Shown here: positions 5,372 to 5,886 of the stretch, one piece after another
How positions within the stretch are numbered: the stretch's first letter is position 1
How the letters are laid out: each line of letters starts with the position of its first letter
NCBI GenBank assembly: GCA_017608725.1
Contig: JAFCFG010000071.1
Coordinates: 1 to 5,886, forward strand
Direction: 5' to 3'
Length of the DNA stretch: 5,886 nt
Source: Candidatus Iainarchaeum sp.
GTDB taxonomy: Archaea > Iainarchaeota > Iainarchaeia > Iainarchaeales > GCA-2688035
Notes under the pieces: model-generated
Told to the model about the DNA's origin: nothing
Database searches by the model: none
Seen by the model: only the letters and a program-made list of their open reading frames with translations
Position numbers and translations under genes: made by a program

Positions 5372-5883
5372 GCCACCACCACCAACAGCATTGGCTTCAC
5401 GTAGAACAACCCATTTGCTCCCTTATGCTCTAGGGCAATGGGAAAAAACCGCGTTGCCAGGGTTTCATTCTCCAGCTTTGGCCTTTCAAGTGTGTTGCTG
5501 CATTCAAAGCCAGGAAAAAAGCCCGGGTTATCACTGATCAGCTTTTCGATTTTGATGCCCTCAAATCTGCTGTCTGCACCTGTTGACAATTCATACAGCC
5601 CAGCAAAAAAATGCATCCTCTGGATTCCCTTCGCTGTTTCGCATCTCTCATGGAATTTTGCCTGGTTCGGCAGATAGTTGTTTCCCTTAAGTGAATAACT
5701 GATTCTGAGAATTGAAATGTCATCGTTGAAACCAGTGTCCCGCCTGTCGAAGATGTTCCAGGTTGAGGTGAAGGCATAAAAAAACAGTATTATTGCAAAG
5801 AGCAATGGAATGAGACTGGGCAAATCATCCCCAATAGGCCCAATGAATCCCTGCATTTTTTTCAATTCAATCACTTTAATCAC
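5362..5883 (-). CDS. Small single-span membrane protein, possibly 5' partial
   Basis: I do not recognise a named family. The frame stays open to the window edge. A GTG at 5883 gives 173 residues, while ATG at 5856 gives 164 and starts right before the distinctive stretch MQGFIGPIGDDLPSLIPLLF. I think the ATG is more likely, but a start beyond the window cannot be excluded. A single hydrophobic helix (about 21-42 from the GTG) carries a Pro in its first half. The rest is a soluble domain of about 120 residues with cysteines at 81 and 128, ending in a hydrophobic strand-like tail (GLFYVKPMLLVVVAWK). It ends with TAG overlapping the ATG of the next gene, so the two membrane proteins form one operon and probably work together at the cell envelope, perhaps as pilin-like or secretion components. 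Confidence 0.85.
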   Translation of the reverse strand: MIKVIELKKMQGFIGPIGDDLPSLIPLLFAIILFFYAFTSTWNIFDRRDTGFNDDISILRISYSLKGNNYLPNQAKFHERCETAKGIQRMHFFAGLYELSTGADSRFEGIKIEKLISDNPGFFPGFECSNTLERPKLENETLATRFFPIALEHKGANGLFYVKPMLLVVVAWK

Positions 5884-5886
5884 AGC

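Noticed and set aside
1..5886. CRISPR array, insertion sequence transposase or phage genes
   Set aside because: No regularly spaced direct repeats and no transposase, integrase or phage structural protein motifs in any frame.

Overview
The window looks archaeal. It carries a divergently oriented box C/D ribonucleoprotein pair (Nop5 and fibrillarin), an archaeal/eukaryotic-type glycyl-tRNA synthetase, short TATA-like boxes (TTTATAAA, TTTAAATA, CTTAAAAG) about 28-33 nt ahead of start codons, and proteins with prepilin-like N termini. Compact genes, a short Nop5 and several small membrane or zinc-finger proteins of unknown function would fit a small-genome (DPANN-type) archaeon. That placement is an inference and I cannot name the lineage.

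Layout. On the minus strand, nop5 (1457 to 651) is followed 15 nt later by fibrillarin (635 to 48). Together they should supply two of the three core proteins of the guide-RNA-directed ribose 2'-O-methylation complex; L7Ae is not in the window. Divergent from them, sharing a region of about 150 bp with two oppositely facing TATA boxes, is glyS (1604-3079, plus). A gene-free stretch of 169 bp then holds an unexplained nested inverted repeat bounded by a 9-bp direct repeat. Next are a small pilin-like or secreted cysteine-containing protein (3249-3791, plus), a T-rich terminator, and a gene (4000-4704, plus) for a charged protein with an eight-cysteine C-terminal zinc domain, preceded by a duplicated TATA box. 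Two overlapping minus-strand genes at the right end (5856 or beyond to 5362, and 5371 to 4694) encode single-span membrane proteins. The last of them converges on the zinc-finger gene with an 11-nt overlap.

Main points for a second look. (1) The fibrillarin frame is interrupted by a TAA, and the sequence beyond it, up to the window edge, still reads as the conserved fibrillarin C terminus (FHVKQIVNLKPFERDH). The gene is therefore nonsense-mutated, misassembled or read through. (2) Nop5 lacks the usual N-terminal domain through which it holds fibrillarin. (3) The repeat structure at 3081-3207 resembles a miniature inserted element or a structured RNA. (4) A 14-bp tandem duplication doubles the TATA box of the zinc-finger gene. 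(5) Two envelope proteins on opposite strands share an RGQA motif just before a hydrophobic helix. I found no convincing new multi-gene system, no CRISPR array and no tRNA or rRNA gene.
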